Below are positions 15,997 through 24,911 of a stretch of DNA of 64,000 nt, in pieces. The translations under genes were made by a program, and so were the position numbers. The stretch comes from Flavicella sediminum (lineage in GTDB: Bacteria; Bacteroidota; Bacteroidia; Flavobacteriales; Flavobacteriaceae). The notes under the pieces are model-generated. The model had not been told where the DNA came from. It saw nothing but the letters and a program-made list of their open reading frames with translations, and did not search any database. Location: contig NZ_VDET01000036.1 of NCBI RefSeq assembly GCF_006381105.1, positions 1 through 64,000 of the forward strand, given 5' to 3'. How positions within the stretch are numbered: the first letter of the stretch is position 1; the number at the start of each line of letters is the position of its first letter.

Positions 15997-17376
15997 TTAA
16001 AGTTTAGTGGCGCTTTCCAAAGTTTTATCTTTCTGTGCGCTAATAAAATAATTTGTTAATTTCTGGAAGCGAAGATACAACATAATCGCCGAAAATGTTA
16101 AAGAAACCAACATCCCAATCCAAATGCCCAAAGCACCAAGTTCCGTTTTCACACCTAAAAAATAACTGATTGGAAGACCGATGACCCAAAAGGCAACAAA
16201 CGTAATCACCATCGGTTTTTTAACGTCTTGCAAACCTCGTAAAGCGCCTAGTAAAACGACTTGAATCCCATCTGAAATTTGAAACAAACCGGCAACAATT
16301 AATAAAGTAGCAGCAATTTTTATTACCTCAATATCTTGAATATACAGCATTGGCAGTGCATCTTTTAAAAGAATAAATCCAATAGCCAAAACGATATCAA
16401 TCAATAACATTAAAAATAAAACTGAAAGCGCGATTCTTTTTAAATCGACAAAACTCTTCAGTCCTTTTTGATTTCCAACACGAATGGTAGCCGTAACGCC
16501 TAAGCCCACTGCAATCATATAAGTCATGGTCGCTAAATTCAAACTAATTTGATTGGCTGCTTGCGCTTCTGTTCCAATCATTCCTGCCAAAATAATTCCA
16601 CCAGCAAACATTCCTACTTCAAAAAACATTTGCAAAGCACTAGGATAGCCTACATGAAAAACCTTTAAAAGGAAACGTTTTTTAATATTTGAAAATCGAA
16701 TGCGTTCAACAAAAACTGAAAACACATCTTTTGTATGTACAATATACATAATGAAGGCCAGCATTAAAACTCGAGAAATTAAAGTCCCCAAACCCGCTCC
16801 TATCAATTCCATTCTTGGAAAACCAAATTTCCCGGTAATCAGCAAATAATTAATTCCTACATTAATGATATTGGCAACAATTGCTGCACGCATCGGAAAT
16901 TTTGTTTGCGACATTCCATCAGAAAACTGCTTGTAGGCTTGAAACAACAACATTGGAATCATAGAATAAATAACAATGTCAAAATAAGGAGAAGCATATG
17001 CAACCACCTCTTCGGGTTGTCCCATTTTATACAACAAGGGTTTCATTAAAAACAAAACACCACATAGGACTAATGATAAAACCAGAGACATTAAGATTCC
17101 ATGTTGAAAATAACTTTTCCCACGAGCAATATTATTTGACGTATGTGCTTCAGCAATTAACGGCGTAATAGCAAAGGTAAAACCGATTCCTACACTAAAA
17201 GCAATAAAAGCCAAGCTGTTAGCCAAAGATACTGCCGCTAACGGAGCAGGCCCCAATTCACCCACCATAATACTATCTGCAAACCCAACAAGCACATGTC
17301 CTAGCTGACCTAACATAATAGGATAAGCCAATTGCATATTTTTTTTAAACTCGGAAGTATACTGTTCTATATTCAA
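15997..17376 (-). CDS. MATE family efflux transporter
   Basis: A 459-residue inner-membrane protein with 12 predicted membrane helices in two homologous halves, the layout of MATE (NorM-type) exporters that expel cationic compounds in exchange for Na+ or H+. Family features include the N-terminal AYPIMLGQLGHVLVGFADSIMVG segment around residues 18-40 and the matching second-half segment near 245-280. The start is a TTG; family alignment (NIEQYTSEFKKN before the first helix) supports it and no upstream alternative is seen. It is probably the first gene of a run with the 77-residue protein and rhlE. Substrate unknown. Confidence 0.9.
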   Translation of the reverse strand: MNIEQYTSEFKKNMQLAYPIMLGQLGHVLVGFADSIMVGELGPAPLAAVSLANSLAFIAFSVGIGFTFAITPLIAEAHTSNNIARGKSYFQHGILMSLVLSLVLCGVLFLMKPLLYKMGQPEEVVAYASPYFDIVIYSMIPMLLFQAYKQFSDGMSQTKFPMRAAIVANIINVGINYLLITGKFGFPRMELIGAGLGTLISRVLMLAFIMYIVHTKDVFSVFVERIRFSNIKKRFLLKVFHVGYPSALQMFFEVGMFAGGIILAGMIGTEAQAANQISLNLATMTYMIAVGLGVTATIRVGNQKGLKSFVDLKRIALSVLFLMLLIDIVLAIGFILLKDALPMLYIQDIEVIKIAATLLIVAGLFQISDGIQVVLLGALRGLQDVKKPMVITFVAFWVIGLPISYFLGVKTELGALGIWIGMLVSLTFSAIMLYLRFQKLTNYFISAQKDKTLESATKL

Positions 17377-17699
17377 TTTTACGTAAGATAAATGAGTTTG
17401 CTAAGTTACAGTATTTACCTATCAGTAAATTTAAGAAATTGCTAAGTCCGTACGATTTACATATTCGTAATAGAAATCAAATTTCTTTCCGTCTTTAAAA
17501 ATATCAAATCATAATTCCAAAATTAATTTCAACAAACCCTCTATTTATAGCAATTATAATTAGTAACCTTTTGTTTACAGCTTAACATGAAATTAAAGTT
17601 TTCATCAAACAAAGAACATTTTAAGATAACACAACTAGAAAACTGACCGAATACATTTGCATCGAAAATGTAAACTATTTAATTTTTAAGAATACAATT
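17377..17699. other. Divergent intergenic region MATE / PhoX-like gene
   Basis: These 323 AT-rich bases hold the promoter regions of two divergent genes. A TACATTTG box at 17652-17659 fits the -7 pattern for the plus-strand gene. No other gene was recognised. Confidence 0.5.
17652..17659 (+). promoter_or_regulatory. Putative -7 box of the PhoX-like lipoprotein gene
   Basis: TACATTTG fits TAnnTTTG and leaves a leader of about 36 nt. No convincing -33 TTG at the right distance. Confidence 0.45.
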
Positions 17700-19220
17700 A
17701 TGAGAATTTTAAAATTATCTTTATTAAAAACTGTTTTACTTGGATTGGTAGCAGTAACTGCGGTAAGTTGTACAGAAGATGCAATTAACGGTTTGGACGG
17801 AAAAGATGGACTTGATGGTAAAGATGGAGAAGATTTTACACCACCTACTACTGAGACTGTTTTTGAAAACAAATCAAACTTAGCGCCATTGGTATCTTTG
17901 CATGCAGACTTTTCAAACGTAAATGCTTACGCTTTGATCAGTTCTTCAGATGTTTTGTCGAATGGATTTCAATTGTTAGGAGCACAAGATGGTGCTGGTT
18001 TGTTAAAAGACCCTAATAGCAATGGTTACATTTATATTTCTAATGCTGAAGACGATTATTCTGTATCTCGTACTTATTTTGATGAATACATGAATCCTTT
18101 AAAAGGAGAATGGTTGTTAAACGGTGAAGTTGCAGATAGAGCACGTCAATGTTCAGCGACTATGTGGGAAGCCGATATTCATGGAGGAACGAAAGATATT
18201 TTCTTATCTGCTTCTGAAAGTATTGCTTACGATGTAAAAGGAATTGATCCTTATATGGCTCCTAACCCTACTGCCGATTTTGGTTTGGACGCATTAGGAG
18301 AATTCTCTTGGGAAAATGCAGTGCCTTTACCTAAAGATGCTTTTTCTGGAAAAACAGTAATTATTGGAGGAGATGATGATTCAAGTGGATCTGAAGGACA
18401 AGTAGTATTGTACTACTCTGAAAATGGAGACCAAGATTTGGAAAACGGTAAAATCTATGTATTAAGATTAAAGCAATATTCTGAAGCAGGAACTACTACC
18501 GCTGTAACTGCAGGACAAATTTACAACGAAGGACAATTAGACTTTCAAAAAACATATGATGTTGAGTTTGTAGAAATTGTTAACGGAAAAGACATGACAA
18601 AATCTGAAATGGAAGATGCTTGTGTTGCTGTACAAGCTTCAGCATTTATGAGAGTTGAAGATGTAGACTACCAAAAAGGTGCTGACGAAAATGGAAGAAA
18701 TGTATATTTTGCTGTAACAGGACGTGGACCAGGAAAAGGTACTTACAACGACTGGGGAACTGTATACAAATTAGCTTTAGATGCTGCATCACCATTAACA
18801 GGAAAATTAACACAAGTAATTAGTGGAAATACAGACAGTAATAACCAAGATGGAAATGTAGCTTTATTGCAAAGTCCAGACAACATTTGTGTTACAGAAA
18901 ACTTTATCTACACACAAGAAGACCCTAACTCTTTTTCTAGAGGACATGCAGCTTATATTTACCAATCAGACTTAAGTGGTAACGACACCAAAGTAGTTTT
19001 AGAATTGGTTATTGAGCAAAACTTAGCTGAAAACGGAACAACAGGATTGAGCGGTGAGTTTGGAGCTTTGACGGATGTTTCAGACAAATTAGGAGAACCA
19101 GACACTTTCTTATTGAACTTACAACCTCACTACTGGAAAAATAATGCTTTTGTAAAAGGAAATGCTTTCCCACACAACCAAGGAGGACAAGTAGTTTTAT
19201 TACAAGGTTTGCCTAGATAG
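17700..19220 (+). CDS. Secreted lipoprotein, PhoX-like (DUF839-type) propeller
   Basis: A 506-residue surface or periplasmic lipoprotein with lipobox Cys24 (TAVSC). It is followed by a short collagen-like stretch of G-L-D-G-K-D-G units (about 30-45), a common linker in Bacteroidota lipoproteins. The body resembles PhoX alkaline phosphatases: an R-x-E-D-V segment followed by a strand with NVYFAVTGRG (about 318-345), and SPDNICVTENFIYTQED (about 395-415), which matches the PhoX pattern of a PDN loop followed by an acidic blade motif. PhoX enzymes bind Ca and Fe and release phosphate from esters. Similarity is by motif only, so catalytic activity is uncertain. It is followed, after a terminator, by a di-haem peroxidase gene on the same strand. 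Confidence 0.55.
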   Translation: MRILKLSLLKTVLLGLVAVTAVSCTEDAINGLDGKDGLDGKDGEDFTPPTTETVFENKSNLAPLVSLHADFSNVNAYALISSSDVLSNGFQLLGAQDGAGLLKDPNSNGYIYISNAEDDYSVSRTYFDEYMNPLKGEWLLNGEVADRARQCSATMWEADIHGGTKDIFLSASESIAYDVKGIDPYMAPNPTADFGLDALGEFSWENAVPLPKDAFSGKTVIIGGDDDSSGSEGQVVLYYSENGDQDLENGKIYVLRLKQYSEAGTTTAVTAGQIYNEGQLDFQKTYDVEFVEIVNGKDMTKSEMEDACVAVQASAFMRVEDVDYQKGADENGRNVYFAVTGRGPGKGTYNDWGTVYKLALDAASPLTGKLTQVISGNTDSNNQDGNVALLQSPDNICVTENFIYTQEDPNSFSRGHAAYIYQSDLSGNDTKVVLELVIEQNLAENGTTGLSGEFGALTDVSDKLGEPDTFLLNLQPHYWKNNAFVKGNAFPHNQGGQVVLLQGLPR

Positions 19221-19242
19221 TTTTATCTAAAATAAAAATTTA

Positions 19243-19272
19243 AAAGCCTTCACTTTTGTGAAGGCTTTTTCC
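19243..19272 (+). terminator. Intrinsic terminator after the PhoX-like gene
   Basis: A 12-bp stem (AAAAGCCTTCAC / GTGAAGGCTTTT) with a TTTT loop and T-rich tail, 22 bases after the stop. It lies 19 bases before the next ATG, so the next gene relies on read-through or an unseen promoter. Confidence 0.85.
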
Positions 19273-19290
19273 TATTAAAAATAAACAATA

Positions 19291-21090
19291 ATGAACCTAA
19301 ACATCAACGTAAAATTTATTGCAATCTGTATCGCAATTTTTACCGTTTCCTGTAAAAACAAGAATGCTGAAGTACCAAGCTCTCAAAAAGTAAATTTCGA
19401 GTTAGTTCAAAAATTTTACACAAAAAGCATCACCAATTCAATTGTGTATATCGATTCTTTAGCTATGTACGATAGCCAAAGCTCAATGGCTAAAAATTTA
19501 TTTAAGAAAGTAAGAACCGAATTTAAAAAGGCGGAACCTTATGTTTCTTATTTAAATCCTGAGGTAGGACATAGAGCTAACGGACCTGCGTTGCCAAATT
19601 TCACTGATGACACACACAGGGTATTGGCGCCTATCGGACTTCAAAAAATAGAGGAATCTATTTACGAAGGTGGTGTTGCTAAAGAAGTTTATCAGGAAGA
19701 AATTAGATTGACCAGAGGGCTTTTACATGTGTTGAAAAAAAATGTTCAACAAAGAAAACTCAATCCACAACGTTTTTTTATTGCAATACACCAACAATTA
19801 TTAAGAATCGTAAGTTTTGGAATTACAGGTTTTGACACCCCTATCAGTCATTTAGGAATTGAAGAAACGAGTACTTCTTTAAAATCTTTGCAGTTTGTGT
19901 ATGAAAATAGTCTACAATCTTTAGTCAACGACAAAAATTTAGACAAAGTATTTCTGATGAATATTGCCAAAGCAGTTGACTTCATCAAAGAAAATAATGA
20001 TTTTGATACTTTTGATCGCTATACTTTTATCAAAGACTATATAAATCCTATTACTCGTAATTGGGTGGCTATTCGGAAACAAAGTGCTATTTGGAAACCT
20101 GTAGACACAACTCCTTTTAATTTTGAGGCAGCTACTTTTTTTGAAGACAATTCCTTTAACATTAAGTATTTTACACAGCCTTCAGAAAGAAACCCTAGCG
20201 CAGAAAAAATAGCTTTGGGTAAAAAATTGTTTTTTGAAAAAAAATTATCTTCAAACAATACCGTTTCTTGTGCTTCTTGTCACAATCCCGACAAAGCCTT
20301 TACCGATGGTTACAAAACGAGCATAGACAACCAAGGAAATAATTCCTTAAGAAATGCCCCAACACTTGTGAATGTAGCCTTTCAAAAAAGTTTCTTTTTA
20401 GATGGACGTTCAGAAACCTTGAATGATCAAATAGGTTTGGTTTTTAAAAATAAACAAGAATTTAATACCGAGGTACACCAATTCTCTGACAAAATTTTAA
20501 AAGACACGAGTTATACCAAAATGTTCGTAGATGTTTTTGGAAAAGTCCCAACTAGAAATACAGCGGTCATCAAAGCCATTTCTTCTTACATTTCTACTTT
20601 AAACGGTTTTAGTTCTAAGTTTGATAAAAACATTCGTGGAGATGAAAACACCTATACAGCTTCGGAAAAAAATGGCGTCAATTTATTTATGGGAAAAGCA
20701 TTGTGCGCTACCTGTCATTTTATGCCGCTAACCAATGGAACGGTTCCTCCATTTTATAAAGAATCAGAAAGAGAAGTGATAGGTGTACCTAAAACAGCCG
20801 AAAACAAGCAATTAGATACAGATAATGGATTTTATTGGTTGTACGAAGAAGACATTCATAAAGGCATGTTTAAAACACCAACCATAAGAAATATCAGTTT
20901 AACTGCACCTTATATGCACAATGGAGTTTACAATACTTTAGAAGAAGTGCTCGATTTTTACAACCAAGGAGGCGGTGCTGGCTTAGGTTTTGATGTTCCT
21001 CACCAAACCTTGCCTTTTGACAATTTAAAATTAAGCGATCAAGAAATAAAAGACTTGATTGCATTTATGAATTCTTTAAGCGATTCATAA
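19291..21090 (+). CDS. Di-haem cytochrome c peroxidase family (MauG/CcpA) lipoprotein with helical N-terminal domain
   Basis: A 599-residue lipoprotein (lipobox Cys at VSC near 21). Residues about 30-285 are a helical domain reminiscent of imelysin-like or EfeO-like helical bundles, but the match is weak. From about 295 the di-haem peroxidase module begins: KKLFFEKKLSS, first haem motif CASCH near 327, NAPTLVNVAFQKSFFLDGRSETL, second haem motif CATCH near 471, and the C-terminal KTPTIRNISLTAPYMHNG signature. Such enzymes reduce H2O2 in the periplasm or oxidise a protein partner. No dedicated promoter is visible between the preceding terminator and the ATG. The long extra N-terminal domain is unusual compared with classical about 330-residue CcpA. 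Confidence 0.85.
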   Translation: MNLNINVKFIAICIAIFTVSCKNKNAEVPSSQKVNFELVQKFYTKSITNSIVYIDSLAMYDSQSSMAKNLFKKVRTEFKKAEPYVSYLNPEVGHRANGPALPNFTDDTHRVLAPIGLQKIEESIYEGGVAKEVYQEEIRLTRGLLHVLKKNVQQRKLNPQRFFIAIHQQLLRIVSFGITGFDTPISHLGIEETSTSLKSLQFVYENSLQSLVNDKNLDKVFLMNIAKAVDFIKENNDFDTFDRYTFIKDYINPITRNWVAIRKQSAIWKPVDTTPFNFEAATFFEDNSFNIKYFTQPSERNPSAEKIALGKKLFFEKKLSSNNTVSCASCHNPDKAFTDGYKTSIDNQGNNSLRNAPTLVNVAFQKSFFLDGRSETLNDQIGLVFKNKQEFNTEVHQFSDKILKDTSYTKMFVDVFGKVPTRNTAVIKAISSYISTLNGFSSKFDKNIRGDENTYTASEKNGVNLFMGKALCATCHFMPLTNGTVPPFYKESEREVIGVPKTAENKQLDTDNGFYWLYEEDIHKGMFKTPTIRNISLTAPYMHNGVYNTLEEVLDFYNQGGGAGLGFDVPHQTLPFDNLKLSDQEIKDLIAFMNSLSDS

Positions 21091-21116
21091 GAAAAACGGC
21101 ACTTACTTTCCTTTAT

Positions 21117-21164
21117 AAAAAACAGAACAAACTAGCTAATTTTCGTTTGCTTCTGTTTTTTTAT
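21117..21164 (+). terminator. Probable intrinsic terminator after the di-haem peroxidase gene
   Basis: AAAAACAGAACAAAC pairs with GTTTGCTTCTGTTTTT with one bulged base, followed by more T. It begins 26 bases after the stop. Confidence 0.65.
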
Positions 21165-21376
21165 GAAAGCTAATCACAGGCAACATAAGGAAAAATCCCC
21201 CTAAAACTAGATTCTTACTAGACATTCCTAAATTAAAAATCACAACATAAATTTATTTTACAGAATCATATCATCTTACTATTTAAACATTTCCTCTAGA
21301 GAAATAATTTCACAAACAAAGGCAATAAAATAACTTAGTACAAAACTAAAACGCAACCAAAACTAAATTTAGCCTT

Positions 21377-22237
21377 ATGAAAACTAAACTACAAATACTT
21401 TGTTTTGTCCTAATTACATCTTTTACATTCAGTTGTAATTCAGAAACTGACCCAATTGTAGAAGAACAAGAAGAAATAGATGGCGGTACCGATAATGAAA
21501 CTGATGGGGAAACAGACGATGGAACCGATGGTGAAACTGATGGTGGTACTGATGAAAGCAGTCCTGCTATATGCCGTGATATAATTCAGCCTACTCCTAC
21601 GCTTATTGACAACAATGCGACACCCGTAGACAATAAATGCGCTGTTTTTTTAGAAGTAAACGGAATCCTTATTTTTGAAGCGGAAAACACCAAATCTGAT
21701 TTTGGGAATTGGATTTACGAAACCTCAATTCCCGGTTACAGGGGAACAGGTTACCTTAGGTATGTAGGTCCATTTAGTGGAAGCTCTCCATTGACCTATA
21801 CTTTTAAAATTCAGAATGCAGGAATCTATAGATTTATGATCAGAAGTTCCAAGCCAGAAGGGGTTGCTAGTGATGCTAACAACGATTGTTTTATTAAAAT
21901 GGAAGGGGATTTTGTTGCTGGAACCATGGATCCTTGTTTAAAAAATTATGAGCGTAATTCCACCAAAACACCGCCACTCAAACAAAATACCAAATTTTTT
22001 GGCACAGGAGGTTTGGGTGAATTTAAAAATGCAGCCGGTCAATTAGACTTACACAGTGTAAAACCTTGGGCTACTTATGAATTTAAAGCAGGAGAAACTT
22101 ATACCTTAACCATTACAGGTAGGTCTTCACAATTTAGTATGGACAGAATACTAATTACTGATTTAAATAAATACGACTATAGCAAATACAATACGTATGC
22201 AAAAAATGCTGTTCAAAGTCCTTGTTTAGCAGAGTAA
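21377..22237 (+). CDS. Secreted lipoprotein with acidic repeat linker and CBM6/35-like domain
   Basis: A 286-residue lipoprotein (lipobox Cys20, FTFSC). Residues about 33-60 are a D/G/T/E-rich repeat of the kind (D/E)-T-D-(D/G)-G-T-D, a flexible acidic linker. From about 95 a beta-sandwich is suggested by ILIFEAENT, GYRGTGYLRYVG, LTYTFKIQNAGIYRFMIRSS, ATYEFKAGETYTLTITGRSSQFSMDRILI, the usual sequence shape of carbohydrate-binding modules of the CBM6/35 group. No catalytic domain is present, so it probably binds a glycan at the surface. It is preceded by 286 bases with a TAAATTTA-G box near the start and ends at a strong shared terminator. Confidence 0.6.
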   Translation: MKTKLQILCFVLITSFTFSCNSETDPIVEEQEEIDGGTDNETDGETDDGTDGETDGGTDESSPAICRDIIQPTPTLIDNNATPVDNKCAVFLEVNGILIFEAENTKSDFGNWIYETSIPGYRGTGYLRYVGPFSGSSPLTYTFKIQNAGIYRFMIRSSKPEGVASDANNDCFIKMEGDFVAGTMDPCLKNYERNSTKTPPLKQNTKFFGTGGLGEFKNAAGQLDLHSVKPWATYEFKAGETYTLTITGRSSQFSMDRILITDLNKYDYSKYNTYAKNAVQSPCLAE

Positions 22238-22250
22238 CAATAGGACAGAA

Positions 22251-22290
22251 AACAAAAAAGGCTACTTATAAATAAGTAGCCTTTTTTGTT
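22251..22290. terminator. Bidirectional terminator between the CBM-like lipoprotein and ribBA
   Basis: An 18-bp perfect stem (arms AACAAAAAAGGCTACTTA and its complement) with a 4-base loop. A-rich and T-rich edges on both sides serve the two convergent genes. Confidence 0.9.
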
Positions 22291-22305
22291 TCTAAGAACG
22301 AATTC

Positions 22306-23451
22306 TTAATAAGAAACTCTATCTGTAATTTTAAGTCCGTACCCCGTCATTCCAACACGCTTTTTAATCACATCAGAATTTGAAATTAGTTTCAAATTGT
22401 AAATATCTAAGTCGTGTAAAATTTGCGCACCTATACCAAAATCTTTATCGTCCATATTTGAAGTAGACTTGGCTGTGTTAGCACTTGGTGATTTTAAATT
22501 TTGCAAACGTTGCTTTAAATTAAAAGATTGTTTTTCTTGATTGATAAAAACAACAGCACCTTTTCCTTCTTCATTAATAAGGTTAAAAATTCTTTGCAAC
22601 TTGTCGTCAATATTATTTTGTAGAGTTCCTAAAATATCATTTCCGAAAGAATTCGGTGTAACTTTTACCAAAGTACTTTCATCTTTTTTCCAATTACCTT
22701 TGGTCAAAGCGATATGAATTTGATCGTTTGTCGTTTGGTTGTAAGCTCTTAATCTAAATTCACCAAAACGAGTTTGTACGTCAAAATCTTCAATTTTCTG
22801 AATTAAAGAATCATGTTGCATTCTATAGGAAACCAAATCTTCAATAGATATTAATTTTAAATCGAATTTTTTGGCAACCGTTCTTAATTGTGGCAAACGA
22901 GCCATGGTTCCATCTTCGTTTAAAATTTCAACAAGAATACCCGATGGGTTTAAACCCGCCAAACGTGCTAAATCTACTGCAGCTTCCGTATGTCCTGTTC
23001 TTCTTAATACGCCTCCTTTTTTAGCTTTCAAAGGAAAAATATGCCCTGGTCTTCCTAAATCAATTGGACGTGTATTTTTTTCTGTCAAGGCAAAAATTGT
23101 TTTCGACCTATCATGAGCTGAAATTCCAGTAGTACAGCCATTTCCAATTAAATCTACAGAAACTGTAAATTGAGTATTGTGCAATACGGTATTGTCATTC
23201 ACCATCATGTTTAATCCTAACTCTTCACAACGTTCCTCAATTAAAGGAGCGCAAATCAAACCACGACCATGAGTAGCCATAAAGTTGATCATTTCCGGAG
23301 TTACTTTTTCTGCAGCAGCAATAAAATCACCTTCATTCTCTCTATCTTCATCATCTACCACAATTACCACTTTTCCTGCCCTAATATCGGCAATAGCTTC
23401 TTGAATTGTGTTCAACTTCATTTCTTCTGTTTGTGTTGCTTTATCTGTCAT
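22306..23451 (-). CDS. ribBA: 3,4-dihydroxy-2-butanone-4-phosphate synthase with degenerate GTP cyclohydrolase II domain
   Basis: Riboflavin synthesis. The N-terminal about 205 residues are a complete RibB domain: DDEDRENEGD near 35, HGRGLICAPL, and FPLKAKKGGVLRRTGHTEAAVDL. This makes DHBP from ribulose 5-phosphate. The C-terminal about 170 residues align with GTP cyclohydrolase II but are degraded. The zinc-binding cysteine region (C...C-x-C in active enzymes) is replaced by VKVTPNSFGNDILGTLQNN with no cysteine, while the later GAQIL-DL region survives. The cyclohydrolase half is therefore probably inactive. ATG 23451 is chosen; a GTG sits one codon earlier, immediately after the preceding stop. 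Last gene of the tpx-to-ribBA run. Confidence 0.92.
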   Translation of the reverse strand: MTDKATQTEEMKLNTIQEAIADIRAGKVVIVVDDEDRENEGDFIAAAEKVTPEMINFMATHGRGLICAPLIEERCEELGLNMMVNDNTVLHNTQFTVSVDLIGNGCTTGISAHDRSKTIFALTEKNTRPIDLGRPGHIFPLKAKKGGVLRRTGHTEAAVDLARLAGLNPSGILVEILNEDGTMARLPQLRTVAKKFDLKLISIEDLVSYRMQHDSLIQKIEDFDVQTRFGEFRLRAYNQTTNDQIHIALTKGNWKKDESTLVKVTPNSFGNDILGTLQNNIDDKLQRIFNLINEEGKGAVVFINQEKQSFNLKQRLQNLKSPSANTAKSTSNMDDKDFGIGAQILHDLDIYNLKLISNSDVIKKRVGMTGYGLKITDRVSY

Positions 23452-23454
23452 CAC

Positions 23455-24900
23455 CTAATCGGTTGTTTTTGTTTTTTTAAAACGTTGTATTATATTTTTT
23501 ATTGGCATAGAAATTTTGTCAAAATTAACCAATCCTATTCCTTTTGTCGCTCTTTTTGTTAGAAAAAATGCAAAAGGTGTCAAGATCATTGTCGCAAACC
23601 AACCTCCCATTGTGGATGAAATGGAACTTTCTTCAGCTATATTTCTTCCTAAAGAATTTACAAAAAAGTAAACTACAAAAATTAAAATGGCCAACACCAT
23701 TGGAAGTCCGAACCCACCTTTCCTTATTAAGGAACCTAATGGTGCACCAATAAAGAACAAAAGCAAACATGATAGAGAAAAGGCCAAACGATAATGAAAT
23801 TCATAATCGTATAAATTCAATCTTTTTCTATTGGTTTTATAACTTTCTTTAAATACTTTGATAGAACGTAATGGTTTTTTTATGTTGGTTAATGCGGCCT
23901 GTGTAACACTTACCTTTGTTTTTAAGTCGAAATTATCCAACAGTTCTTTTGAAATATTTTGAGCTTTGGTACTATCTGGCTTTTGGTAAAGTTCCTTTCC
24001 ATTATTTCGAATAAAAAAAGATCTTGCTTTTGACTTAATATACAAGTCATAACTCATTTTTAAGGTATCCGATTGATATGCCAGCTGATTCACATTTAGC
24101 ATCGAATAATGGGTTTTGTATTTTTCTAAATCCAATTCATTTCCATTGAAAGAAGAAATGTCGATATTTACATTGTAGGTGTCAAATTTAGCCGCAGAGC
24201 CGGGTAATTTTTCTTTGTCCTTTAGTTTTTTTCGTTCTTCCGTATGATCTTGATAATAATAACCATCTGTTAAATGCAAGGTCATGTATTTACTTCCCTC
24301 TTGGGTTGTAATTTCTCCTTTTTTGGCAGTAATACAAATGTCATTATTCTTACCGCCATGCAAATCATAAATTTTCACATTTTTTAGTAAGTTTTCTTCA
24401 GGACCATATTTCTTTTCAAAATAAATACTATACCCAGGAATTTCTGTATTAAAACTTCCTTCAATAAGTGCCAAAGCAGGTTTCGTTTTTTTCATATTGA
24501 ACAATAAATTTCTTTGCTTTAAAGAAGCGTAAGGATAAATATTATTCAAAAACAAAAAATTTATAGCACTAATAATTAAGGTTAAGAACACCAAAGGGCG
24601 GATAAATCGTTTTAAAGAAATTCCAGCTGACTTCACTGCGGCCATTTCATATTTTTCAGACAAGTTACCAAGTGCCATGATAGAAGACAATAGCACACCA
24701 ATAGGAAGAGCAGTTGGAGTTACTTGCAACGAAGTATAGCCTAAAAATTTAAAAATATAAAAGATATCTATATCCTTACCCGCAATATCGTCAAATGCAA
24801 ACCATAAAAATTGCATGACCAATACAAACATTACAATAAAGAACGTTGCAAAAAAGGGAACTAAAAAACTCTTAAGGATGTATTTATCTAGAATTCTCAA
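23455..24900 (-). CDS. LptF/LptG (YjgP/YjgQ) family permease
   Basis: A 481-residue inner-membrane protein of the LPS-export ABC complex (LptBFGC), which extracts LPS from the inner membrane. Family layout is clear: three N-terminal helices (about 10-120, with LDKYILKSFLVPFFATF at the start and SEKYEMAAVKSAGIS as the coupling region), a large periplasmic beta-jellyroll (about 125-380), and three C-terminal helices (about 385-460). LptF and LptG cannot be separated by eye. The start is TTG, at the position typical for the family. It begins 11 bases after lolA, and its stop is directly followed by the ribBA start. Confidence 0.88.
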   Translation of the reverse strand: MRILDKYILKSFLVPFFATFFIVMFVLVMQFLWFAFDDIAGKDIDIFYIFKFLGYTSLQVTPTALPIGVLLSSIMALGNLSEKYEMAAVKSAGISLKRFIRPLVFLTLIISAINFLFLNNIYPYASLKQRNLLFNMKKTKPALALIEGSFNTEIPGYSIYFEKKYGPEENLLKNVKIYDLHGGKNNDICITAKKGEITTQEGSKYMTLHLTDGYYYQDHTEERKKLKDKEKLPGSAAKFDTYNVNIDISSFNGNELDLEKYKTHYSMLNVNQLAYQSDTLKMSYDLYIKSKARSFFIRNNGKELYQKPDSTKAQNISKELLDNFDLKTKVSVTQAALTNIKKPLRSIKVFKESYKTNRKRLNLYDYEFHYRLAFSLSCLLLFFIGAPLGSLIRKGGFGLPMVLAILIFVVYFFVNSLGRNIAEESSISSTMGGWFATMILTPFAFFLTKRATKGIGLVNFDKISMPIKNIIQRFKKTKTTD

Positions 24901-24911
24901 TTTATAAATTC

